Below, piece after piece: positions 1 through 6,017 of a stretch of 6,055 nucleotides of DNA; positions within the stretch are counted from its first letter, which is position 1; the number at the start of each line of letters is the position of its first letter. The position numbers and the translations under genes were made by a program. The DNA is from Deltaproteobacteria bacterium (lineage in GTDB: Bacteria > Desulfobacterota > Desulfobacteria > Desulfobacterales > JAFDCJ01). The stretch is from NCBI GenBank assembly GCA_024277475.1, contig JAJRVC010000356.1:1-6055 (forward strand). Direction: 5' to 3'. The notes beneath the pieces are model-generated. The model was not told where the DNA came from and did not search any database. It worked only from the letters and a program-made list of their open reading frames with translations.

Positions 1-287
1 AACAGGAGGGGCGGTTTAAATTGGTAGGATTTAAAATGGAAAATTCCTCCCGTACACCCAAAGACGGCTCTATTATTGTGGATAGTTCAATCAAGGGTTA
101 TGTCTGTATTGCGCGTTTAAGTTTTGGACTGAAAGAGAGCATCGGGCTGGCTTTGGTGGATTCTTCACTGGCTGAGGCGGGTACGCGTTTACAGATTTAT
201 GAAGATGAATGCGAAGGCCGGCATCTCTATGCGACCGTGGCACCGCTTCCTTTTTATGATCCAGAAGGGAAACGGCTGAGGATGTAA
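1..287 (+). CDS. GcvT-family aminomethyltransferase / sarcosine oxidase alpha-like protein, C-terminal end (5' partial)
   Basis: This is the C-terminal part of a larger protein. The reading frame is open through base 3 to the left edge, so the TTG at 21 is an internal leucine, not a start. The roughly 94 visible residues match the C-terminal beta-barrel domain of the glycine-cleavage T-protein family (GCV_T_C). An opening LVGFKM strand is followed by a G-x-I-L-A-L-V-type strand (IGLALVDSSLAEAGT) and the closing PFYDPEGKRLRM that ends many aminomethyltransferase and dimethylglycine/sarcosine dehydrogenase-type proteins. Family members bind tetrahydrofolate and accept a one-carbon unit from an amine. 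Followed by gamma-like and beta-like sarcosine oxidase genes, it is probably the folate-binding component of the same complex. Whether the full protein is a stand-alone GcvT homologue or a true SoxA-type alpha subunit, with Rossmann and 2Fe-2S domains upstream, cannot be decided here. Confidence 0.82.
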   Translation, partial: QEGRFKLVGFKMENSSRTPKDGSIIVDSSIKGYVCIARLSFGLKESIGLALVDSSLAEAGTRLQIYEDECEGRHLYATVAPLPFYDPEGKRLRM

Positions 288-446
288 GGGCGGCGAAGTG
301 AATGAATATTGAATATTTAAGGGATTCTTTCAATCTTATTTTATAAAAACTCAGCCACTAAAACACAAAGGCTCAAAAAAAAAGGAATATGAAATTTAAA
401 TTTTTATCAAAAAGAGAGGAATCTATTTAGGATAGAGGTGGAAATA
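288..446 (+). other. A/T-rich intergenic region, possible regulatory segment
   Basis: This 159-base gap is the longest non-coding stretch in the window and is much richer in A and T than the flanking genes, with a run of nine A residues near 376. It could hold an internal promoter, a processing site or an attenuator for the downstream genes. I could not find a convincing -35/-10 pair: a TTGAAT at 309-314 has no well-spaced -10 hexamer. No strong hairpin followed by T residues is visible either. A 13-codon ORF at 389-430 has poor ribosome-site spacing and is not called. Confidence 0.35.
435..440 (+). promoter_or_regulatory. Ribosome binding site deciding the start of the gamma-like gene
   Basis: GAGGTG lies six bases before the ATG at 447. 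This favours that ATG over the in-frame GTG at 438, which overlaps the site itself. Confidence 0.6.
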
Positions 447-1094
447 ATGGAAAATATAATCAGACGTTCCCCGGTATCATTTGACGCCGGACCGGCGAAA
501 ACGGAAATACGGGGCAACTGGACCGTCGTATTGGAATATGACGCCGAAGAAACCGGGCCTTATGTGATCGATTTAAGCCACCGGGCCCGATGGGATTTAC
601 AAGACGCAGACATTACCAAGATGCAACCCTGGGGGATTCAGATCCCTGATGTTCCCGGCCAATGTACATTTGACAACGGCATTTTGATAAATCGCATGAA
701 CCGCACCCAGGCATCGATATGGCACCTGGCGGGAGAAAAACCGGATGATCCCGAAAGTCCCGCCTATACAGAGGTAACCGATGTGACCGTGTTTTTGGCG
801 CTTTTCGGGAAAGAGGTTTTTGCAATAGCAGAAAAATTAACATCACTTGATTTTTCGGATCCACTGAAAGAAACGCCCTTTTTACTGCAAGGTCCGTTTT
901 CACATGTCCCCTGCCAAATTGTTACCCTGGAAAAAACCCTTGAGAGATGTGGGATCCTTATGACTTGTTCCAGGGGATATGCCGGTTCGATGATTGTATC
1001 GATCCTTGAGGCAGGGGAGGAATTCGGATTACGTCCTGGCGGTGAGAATGCTTTCACCGGCTGGCTTGGAGAGTTGTGGGGTTTAAAAAAATGA
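447..1094 (+). CDS. Sarcosine oxidase gamma subunit-like protein (GcvT-related fold)
   Basis: A 215-residue protein, about the usual length for SoxG-type gamma subunits (roughly 200 residues). Recognisable blocks, numbered from the ATG at 447, are LSHRARW (43-49), NRMNRTQASIW (82-92), TEVTDVTVFLALFG (108-121), EKLTSLDF (129-136), QGPFSHVPCQ (148-157), TCSRGYAGSM (173-182) and GEEFGLRPGGE (190-200). This succession recalls the N-terminal folate-binding part of the GcvT/YgfZ/SoxG superfamily, in which an aromatic-glycine turn and a GLxPxGE-like segment recur. In heterotetrameric sarcosine oxidases the gamma subunit packs against alpha near the folate site and helps pass the methylene group. Here it sits between a GcvT-type C-terminus and a beta-like oxidoreductase, as expected for one complex. 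No signal peptide or membrane segment is visible, so it is probably cytoplasmic. The family call rests on motif pattern and context. A divergent stand-alone aminomethyltransferase-like protein is the alternative. Confidence 0.65.
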   Translation: MENIIRRSPVSFDAGPAKTEIRGNWTVVLEYDAEETGPYVIDLSHRARWDLQDADITKMQPWGIQIPDVPGQCTFDNGILINRMNRTQASIWHLAGEKPDDPESPAYTEVTDVTVFLALFGKEVFAIAEKLTSLDFSDPLKETPFLLQGPFSHVPCQIVTLEKTLERCGILMTCSRGYAGSMIVSILEAGEEFGLRPGGENAFTGWLGELWGLKK

Positions 1095-1122
1095 ATATGT
1101 AAGGAATTCTTTCGATTTTAAA

Positions 1123-1130
1123 AAGGAGGT
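1123..1130 (+). promoter_or_regulatory. Strong Shine-Dalgarno for the FAD oxidoreductase gene
   Basis: AAGGAGGT lies five bases before the ATG at 1136. It is the strongest ribosome binding site on the plus strand of this window and fixes the start of the oxidoreductase. Confidence 0.8.
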
Positions 1131-1135
1131 TTATC

Positions 1136-2473
1136 ATGAACAAAAAGTATGATGCTATTATCATCGGCGTGGGGGTCATTGGTGCGCCCATAGCTTATGA
1201 GCTTTGTAAAATGGGTTACAAGACACTGAGTATCGATAAGTTGACCGACGCCGGCCAGGGATCCACTGCCGCATCCTGCGCCATTGTTCGGGCCCACTAT
1301 TCCACCGAAGATGGCGTGGCCTTCGCTTATGAGGGGTTCAAGTACTGGCTGGATTGGGAAAATTACCTGGATAACGTCAAAGATGAAAAAGGCCTGGCCA
1401 AGTACAAGAATACCGGTTCTATTTTGCTTAAATCCCAGGGGCACGATTGGCGCAAGGTTAAAAAACACTACGATGCCGTCGGTGTAGCCTATGAAGAATG
1501 GGACAATAAAAAAATCAATGAAATGGTACCGATCTATGATTTACATGAGTTCTGGCCGGTTAGACGTCCCGAGGATCCCAAGTTTTTCGACGAACCGACT
1601 AAAGAGCTCGAAGGTGCGTTGTTCTGCCCTGAAGGCGGTTATGTCAACGATCCGGAATTGTCCGCCCACAACATCATGCGGGCCGCCGAGGCCAAAGGCG
1701 GGGAGTTCCTCTTCAATGCAGAAGTGGTGGATATCCGCGGCCGGGACAATCAGGTGCTGGGGGTAACGCTTAAAGACGGAACCCAGATCGATGCACCGGT
1801 GGTGGTCAACGTGGCCGGCCCGCACTCATACAAAATCAATCAAATGGCCGAAGGTGTTTATGAGGGGTGCAACATCAAAACTAAAGCTCTGCGTCACGAG
1901 GTGATGCACGTGCCGTCGCCCGAAGGTTACGACTATTTAAATGACGGCTACCACACCTCCGACGGGGACATTGCCTGCTATTACCGCCCGGAAGCCGGAA
2001 ACATGTTTCTCATCGGCAGCGAGGACCCTGAGTGTGATCCCCAGGAGTGGGTGGACCCGGACGAATTTTATGCCGGTCAGGGTGAAACCGGAAGGAACAA
2101 TCAACTTTCAGAGGCCCAGTGGAAAGCCCAAACTTACCGGTGCGCCAAGCGCGTGCCGAGCTTGCAGATTCCCAATCAGCCCCGGGGGACCTGTGATCTT
2201 TATGACTGTTCCGATGATTGGATCCCGATCTACGATAAATCAGACATGAAGGGCTTTTATATGGCCATCGGCAGCAGCGGCAACCAGTATAAAAACGCCC
2301 CGGTGGTCGGTGCCATGATGGCGGAATTAATCAACGCCTGCGAGAAAGGCCTGGATCATGACAAGGAACCCTTTCAATTCAAGCTGCGTCACACCGGACG
2401 GACGCTCAACGTGGGATTTTTTTCACGCAATCGGGAGATTAACTACGACAGCAGTTTTTCGGTCAACGGGTAG
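1136..2473 (+). CDS. DAO-family FAD-dependent oxidoreductase, sarcosine oxidase beta subunit-like
   Basis: A 445-residue cytoplasmic flavoprotein of the D-amino-acid oxidase/glycine oxidase fold, close in length to SoxB-type beta subunits (about 400). The N-terminus has the FAD dinucleotide-binding motif GVGVIG (11-16) with an acidic residue ending the second strand (D34). A GST-x-x-S segment (42-47) is followed by VRAHYS (51-56). VVNVAGPHS (223-231) is the usual DAO mid-domain strand. The C-terminus carries DDWIPIYD (360-367) and GSSGNQYKNAPVVG (379-392), matching the family's final flavin-contacting loop. It probably oxidises a secondary or tertiary amine such as an N-methylated glycine. 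The following etfB and etfA genes suggest its electrons go to ETF. I do not see the TWHAAG-type histidine used for covalent FAD in dimethylglycine/sarcosine dehydrogenases, nor the RHD histidine that carries covalent FMN in tetrameric sarcosine oxidase (the GGYVNDPEL region at 167-175 occupies that place). FAD is therefore probably non-covalent. Substrate is unproven. Confidence 0.85.
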   Translation: MNKKYDAIIIGVGVIGAPIAYELCKMGYKTLSIDKLTDAGQGSTAASCAIVRAHYSTEDGVAFAYEGFKYWLDWENYLDNVKDEKGLAKYKNTGSILLKSQGHDWRKVKKHYDAVGVAYEEWDNKKINEMVPIYDLHEFWPVRRPEDPKFFDEPTKELEGALFCPEGGYVNDPELSAHNIMRAAEAKGGEFLFNAEVVDIRGRDNQVLGVTLKDGTQIDAPVVVNVAGPHSYKINQMAEGVYEGCNIKTKALRHEVMHVPSPEGYDYLNDGYHTSDGDIACYYRPEAGNMFLIGSEDPECDPQEWVDPDEFYAGQGETGRNNQLSEAQWKAQTYRCAKRVPSLQIPNQPRGTCDLYDCSDDWIPIYDKSDMKGFYMAIGSSGNQYKNAPVVGAMMAELINACEKGLDHDKEPFQFKLRHTGRTLNVGFFSRNREINYDSSFSVNG

Positions 2474-2533
2474 CCCCGTAATGTGGACTGGTGAAAAGGT
2501 ACTCTTAAGAAGTTTTATATTTAGCGAGAACTT

Positions 2534-3313
2534 ATGAAAATTTTTATTTGTGTAAAACATGTACCGGACTCAGCAGCCAAAATAACCATCAAGGGGAGAG
2601 ACCAGTTCGATGAATCGATTACCTTTATCCTAAATCCCTATGATGAGCATGCGGTGGAGGAGGCTGCTCGAGTTAAACAGCAGGTCGGAGACTGCGAGGT
2701 GATTGCCGTCAGCGTGGGAAAGAAAGACGCAGAAAACACCCTGCGTTCCGCGCTGGCCATGGGGGCGGATCGTGCAATTTTAATCCAAACCGGTAACCGT
2801 CCTGACAGTATTGTGACCGCCCGGGCCTTAAAAGCTGCTATTGAACAGGATGGTCAGCCGGATCTCATATTCACTGGAAAAGAATCCATCGACAGTGAAG
2901 GATTTCAAACGATGTACCGACTTGCAGCCGGCCTGGACATGCCGATTACATCCAGCGTGGTGGCTTTTTCGTTGGAACAGGACCGGGTTTCGGTGGAATG
3001 TGAGATGGAAGCAGGGGCTACAGGAGTCGTAGAGATGCCGCTTCCCTGCATTATCGGTACCGGTAAGGGGTTGAATAAACCGAGTTATCCTACTTTGCCG
3101 GCTATCATGAAGGCCAGAAAAAAAGAATTGAAAATAATTGATCTGGAATATCTGGCCATTGAAAAACCGGTGAGCAGCATGGAGATACTCGAGTTAAAGC
3201 CGGCTGTTGAAGAGCGCGGAGCCAAAGAGCTGAAGGGGCCGCCGGAAGAGGCGGTTGGAGAACTTATTCGGATCCTGCGTGAGGAAGCCAAAGTACTGGT
3301 TCAGCGTTTTTGA
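2534..3313 (+). CDS. etfB: Electron transfer flavoprotein beta subunit
   Basis: A 259-residue ETF beta subunit of normal length (about 250-265). It begins with MKIFICVKHVPD, as most EtfB proteins do, then has LNPYDEHAVEEA (33-44) and ALAMGADRA (73-81). TGKESID (114-120) lies where the nucleotide-binding GxQAID segment is found. Near the C-terminus, GLNKPSYPTLPAIMKARKK (179-197) matches the EtfB signature. It includes the recognition-loop leucine (L188, equivalent to human L195) that docks into acyl-CoA dehydrogenase-type partners. With EtfA it would form a soluble heterodimer carrying electrons from a flavin dehydrogenase, most simply the adjacent FAD oxidoreductase 60 bases upstream, to a membrane ETF:quinone or other acceptor. 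The ribosome binding site is weak (GCGAG, 2524-2528). Length and motifs look more like ordinary ETF, but a bifurcating type cannot be ruled out from reading alone. Confidence 0.93.
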   Translation: MKIFICVKHVPDSAAKITIKGRDQFDESITFILNPYDEHAVEEAARVKQQVGDCEVIAVSVGKKDAENTLRSALAMGADRAILIQTGNRPDSIVTARALKAAIEQDGQPDLIFTGKESIDSEGFQTMYRLAAGLDMPITSSVVAFSLEQDRVSVECEMEAGATGVVEMPLPCIIGTGKGLNKPSYPTLPAIMKARKKELKIIDLEYLAIEKPVSSMEILELKPAVEERGAKELKGPPEEAVGELIRILREEAKVLVQRF

Positions 3314-3342
3314 CTCAATAATATGGCCCAATTGTAATCGAA

Positions 3343-4305
3343 ATGACGAGTTCTGAAATCATGCCAAAGATTGGAATATTAATTGAAACTAAAGAGGGTG
3401 CCTTAAAAAAGACGAACTTTGGAGTTATCACCGCAGCATGCGGTGATGGTCATGAGCTTTATGGCTTTTTGCTCGATGGCAGCGGGGCTGATCACAAGGC
3501 GGAACTCGAGGCCTATGGGATCCATAAAATCGTCGAAATTACTTCCAAAGAAGGCTTTCTTGATTGGAATCCGGTTTCCTGGTCCAGGGCGATGATCCAT
3601 GCCATGGACTATTTTGGCGTCCAAACGCTTTTGGGGCTCACAAGCGCCCAGGGAAAGGAATTACTGCCCCGAATTGCAGCAGCCCTCGATGCGCCCCTTG
3701 TGATGGATTGTATTGATATTAATCTGCCCGAGCACACTGTAAAAAAATCCCAGTTTTCGGGCAAGACCATCGCGGTCATAAAAGTCAACGGATTTTGCTA
3801 CATCTATGGAATCCGGCCAAATGTTTTCGAGGCCAAACCTTCACGCAATGAAGCCGAGGTCATTGCTTTTCAAACAGACCTTGAAAGTGACGGCCTGGTT
3901 GTAAAAGAGATCCGGCAGGATGCCACCAGAGGCATCGATCTAAGCGAGGCTGATATCATTATATCCGGAGGACGGGGCCTGAAAAATTCAGACAACTTTC
4001 GCCTTCTTTTCGAATGTGCCGACCTTATCGGCGCGGCCGTCGGCGCGTCCAGGGTTGCCGTGGATGCCGGTTGGGTGCCGCATTCAATGCAAGTGGGGCA
4101 AACCGGTGCTACCGTCAGTCCCAAAGTCTATATCGCCTGTGGTATCTCCGGATCCGTGCAGCATTTCGCCGGTATGAAGACTTCCGGTCTTATCGTTGCC
4201 ATCAATACGGACCCGGAAGCGAACATTGTTAAAAATTGTGATTACTACATTGTTGCCGATTTGTTTGAGATCGTGCCGCTGCTGACTTCGCTTTTACGCG
4301 TCTAA
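3343..4305 (+). CDS. etfA: Electron transfer flavoprotein alpha subunit
   Basis: A 320-residue ETF alpha subunit, typical in length and without an added ferredoxin domain. The C-terminal FAD domain is well preserved: SGGRGLKN (208-215), GASRVAVDAGWVP (234-246), QVGQTG (250-255), YIACGISGSVQHFAGM (263-278), AINTDPEANI (286-295) and DLFEIVP (306-312). Residues R211, S236, R237, T254, H274, N288 and D306 correspond, at a constant offset of 12, to the FAD-contacting residues I recall for human ETF alpha (R223, S248, R249, T266, H286, N300, D318). The redox FAD site therefore looks intact. The gene follows etfB after 29 bases and is probably co-transcribed. The start is uncertain: the ATG at 3343 and the in-frame ATG at 3361 (MPKIGILIE, nearer the usual EtfA start) both lack a clear Shine-Dalgarno. 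It ends 17 bases from the converging dhaL stop. Confidence 0.94.
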   Translation: MTSSEIMPKIGILIETKEGALKKTNFGVITAACGDGHELYGFLLDGSGADHKAELEAYGIHKIVEITSKEGFLDWNPVSWSRAMIHAMDYFGVQTLLGLTSAQGKELLPRIAAALDAPLVMDCIDINLPEHTVKKSQFSGKTIAVIKVNGFCYIYGIRPNVFEAKPSRNEAEVIAFQTDLESDGLVVKEIRQDATRGIDLSEADIIISGGRGLKNSDNFRLLFECADLIGAAVGASRVAVDAGWVPHSMQVGQTGATVSPKVYIACGISGSVQHFAGMKTSGLIVAINTDPEANIVKNCDYYIVADLFEIVPLLTSLLRV

Positions 4306-4307
4306 TA

Positions 4308-4336
4308 TTGCTGTATCCAAGTTCAGCTATCAGCAA
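4308..4336. terminator. Possible weak hairpin between converging etfA and dhaL
   Basis: TTGCTG at 4308-4313 is the inverted complement of CAGCAA at 4331-4336, with a 17-base loop. It straddles the gap between the two converging stop codons and overlaps the last codons of dhaL. The position suits a bidirectional terminator. The stem is only six pairs and lacks a T tract on either side, so the call is weak. Confidence 0.2.
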
Positions 4337-4964
4337 CAGCAGATGCCAACGATCGCAGGATGAAATAGCATGAGGTGGCGCCTGCATCCTGGTGTCCGAT
4401 AGTTCTCTTTCCCAGGCGACTGGCGCGGCCTATCTTCGCCATCATGTCCGTTGTGGATTCCATTCCCTCTTTGGCGGCTTGCTCGAAATTCGCCAGCGCT
4501 TCCGGCAGCGATTGGCCTTCTTGCTCACTTGCTTCCAGTGCCCTGATCGCCGGCGCCAGAGTGTCGAGCAGGGTTTTATCGCCCGGACTGGCTTTGCCGA
4601 TATCAAGGATTCCCCTCTCAGCTGTTTCAAACATGCGGACCAGATCACTCAAACCCAACTGGCTTTTCCCAGCGCACTCCTGGGCCATTTTAAGAAAGAA
4701 CGTTCCGTAAAGCGCGCCCATGGCCCCCCCCACAGAATTTAAGACCACCTCCCCTACATTATTAAATAGCGCGGCCATATCCTCAGCGGTGCTTTCAGCC
4801 AGTTTTTTTTTGACTTCCCGGAAACATTTGGCCATGTTGACGCCGTGGTCTCCGTCACCGATGACACCGTCGAGTTCCGAGAGATATTCTTTTTCAGCTT
4901 CAATGGTGTCGCACATCGCTTCCAGCGCCTTTTGCATTCGGGGCGTCGATATTGTTTCTGCCAT
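4323..4964 (-). CDS. dhaL: Dihydroxyacetone kinase subunit DhaL (nucleotide-binding, Dak2 domain)
   Basis: A 213-residue all-helical DhaL/Dak2 protein of the usual length (about 210). LDGVIGDGDHG (31-41) is the Mg-nucleotide motif. Its aspartates D32, D37 and D39 match the three metal-binding aspartates of DhaL (D30, D35, D37 in E. coli). Further signatures are SVGGAMGALYGTFF (77-90), GKASPGDKTLLD (123-134) and the IGHQDAGATS block (189-198). DhaL holds ADP or ATP and phosphorylates dihydroxyacetone bound covalently to DhaK. I chose the ATG at 4964, preceded by AAGGA ten bases away. The in-frame TTG at 4970 is too close to that site. The gene lies 47 bases after dhaK on the same strand, so the two are probably one transcript. 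Whether the protein uses ATP directly or is recharged by a PTS protein (DhaM) cannot be told from the sequence. Confidence 0.94.
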   Translation of the reverse strand: MAETISTPRMQKALEAMCDTIEAEKEYLSELDGVIGDGDHGVNMAKCFREVKKKLAESTAEDMAALFNNVGEVVLNSVGGAMGALYGTFFLKMAQECAGKSQLGLSDLVRMFETAERGILDIGKASPGDKTLLDTLAPAIRALEASEQEGQSLPEALANFEQAAKEGMESTTDMMAKIGRASRLGKRTIGHQDAGATSCYFILRSLASAVADS

Positions 4965-4974
4965 TTTCAAATTT

Positions 4975-4979
4975 TCCTT
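4975..4979 (-). promoter_or_regulatory. Ribosome binding site for dhaL
   Basis: On the minus strand this reads AAGGA, ten bases before the ATG at 4964. The spacing is a little long but still better than for the in-frame TTG at 4970, which it would nearly touch. Confidence 0.5.
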
Positions 4980-5011
4980 ATAACGAATAACCCATTACAA
5001 CTGACTGACGG

Positions 5012-6007
5012 TCATATTTTGTAATAAGGCGTGTCGGCCGGCGCTGCCAGCAGTTCTTTCAACTCATCGTCAAGTTTCAACAGGGTCACGGAGAAGCCCG
5101 CCATCTCCAGGCCGGTGAAAAACTCACCCACGTAGGAACGGCCTATTTTTATCTCTCTTTCGGTCAGCATCTGCCTGACCTTGCGGTAGCAGATGTATAA
5201 CTCGAGGTGCGGCGTTCCTCCCAGGCCATTGACCAGAACAGCCACTTCTTCACCGGCTTTGAACGGCAGGTCCTTGATAACTTCCAGCGTCATCTTTTCG
5301 GTAACCGCATCGGCGGTCATCATTTTGATTTTGGCGGTTCCGGCTTCACCGTGATGGCCGACGGCGTATTCCATCTCATCTTCAGCCAAGGTAAAGGTGG
5401 GGGTACCCTTGGCGGGCACCGTGCAGGGAGAGATGGCCACACCCAAGGTACGGGTGTTGGCGTTGACCTTTTCCACAGCGGCCTTGCATTCCTCCAGGTT
5501 GCCGCCGGCGGCGGCTTTGGCCCCGGCTGCTTTCCAGCCGAAAAAAGCGCCGACCACCCCCCGGCGTTTGTGGATTTCCTCCTTGGGGCCCGAGCCCACA
5601 TCATCGGTGGAGATCACCTGTTCAACCGGTATGCCAGCGGCTTTGGCCATGTCGGCGGCCAGCTGGAAGTTCATAACGTCACCGGCATAGTTGCCCAGAA
5701 GAAACAGCACACCTTTACCGCCGTCGGCCGCCCTGGCAGCTTCGAGACAGGCCAGCGGGGGAGGGGAGGTGAAAATTTCGCCTACTGCCACGGCATCCAG
5801 CATGCCCCGGCCGATAAATCCGATAAAGGCAGGTTTGTGACCAGACCCGCCGCCGGTGATGATGCCCACTTTGCCCGCTACCGGGGCATCGGTCCTGATA
5901 ACGGTCCTCGCTGCATCCAATTTACGAACATACTTTTTGTGGACGTCCAGAAAACCTTCCAGCATTTCATCAACTACATCGTAAGGATCATTGATGAATT
6001 TTTTCAT
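5012..6007 (-). CDS. dhaK: Dihydroxyacetone kinase subunit DhaK (substrate-binding, Dak1 domain)
   Basis: A 331-residue DhaK of full family length. It starts MKKFINDPYDVVDEMLEGF, the standard DhaK N-terminus. GGGSGHKPAF (52-61) contains H57, GNYAGDVMNF (105-114) contains D110, and VGHHGEAG (216-223) contains H219. These are the acid-base pair and the substrate-linking histidine, one residue offset from E. coli H56, D109 and H218. The remaining blocks (FTSPPP, STDDVG, LVNGLGGTP, FFTGLEMAGFS) also fit. DhaK binds dihydroxyacetone as a hemiaminal on the histidine for phosphorylation by DhaL to dihydroxyacetone phosphate, which enters glycolysis/gluconeogenesis. I chose the ATG at 6007 because GGAGG lies five bases upstream and homologues begin here. 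A longer in-frame ORF reaches an ATG at 6055, adding 16 unfamiliar residues. Related Dak1 proteins can act on other ketoses, so the substrate is inferred from the family. Confidence 0.95.
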   Translation of the reverse strand: MKKFINDPYDVVDEMLEGFLDVHKKYVRKLDAARTVIRTDAPVAGKVGIITGGGSGHKPAFIGFIGRGMLDAVAVGEIFTSPPPLACLEAARAADGGKGVLFLLGNYAGDVMNFQLAADMAKAAGIPVEQVISTDDVGSGPKEEIHKRRGVVGAFFGWKAAGAKAAAGGNLEECKAAVEKVNANTRTLGVAISPCTVPAKGTPTFTLAEDEMEYAVGHHGEAGTAKIKMMTADAVTEKMTLEVIKDLPFKAGEEVAVLVNGLGGTPHLELYICYRKVRQMLTEREIKIGRSYVGEFFTGLEMAGFSVTLLKLDDELKELLAAPADTPYYKI

Positions 6008-6012
6008 GTCGG

Positions 6013-6017
6013 CCTCC
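6013..6017 (-). promoter_or_regulatory. Ribosome binding site deciding the dhaK start
   Basis: On the minus strand this reads GGAGG, five bases before the ATG at 6007. It supports that start over the upstream in-frame ATG at the window edge. Confidence 0.75.

Noticed and set aside
389..430. A 13-codon ORF in the 288-446 gap that could be a leader peptide
   Set aside because: The GGA before its ATG is too close for normal ribosome binding, the peptide (MKFKFLSKREESI) has no run of a regulatory amino acid, and no attenuator hairpin follows.
1118..1468. Minus-strand ORF of 116 codons opposite the FAD oxidoreductase
   Set aside because: It overlaps the FAD-binding N-terminus of the oxidoreductase and has no family resemblance, so it is a shadow frame.
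2474..2533. Possible promoter before etfB (TATATT near 2516 and an 8-base palindrome TCTTAAGA)
   Set aside because: No -35 hexamer lies at suitable spacing, and the palindrome is short; the gap is compatible with simple co-transcription.
2534..4305. Reading the ETF pair as a bifurcating (FixAB/CarDE-type) ETF
   Set aside because: The alpha subunit has no ferredoxin domain, and the beta-subunit motifs looked closer to ordinary ETF. Without an alignment I could not support bifurcation, so only the general call was kept.
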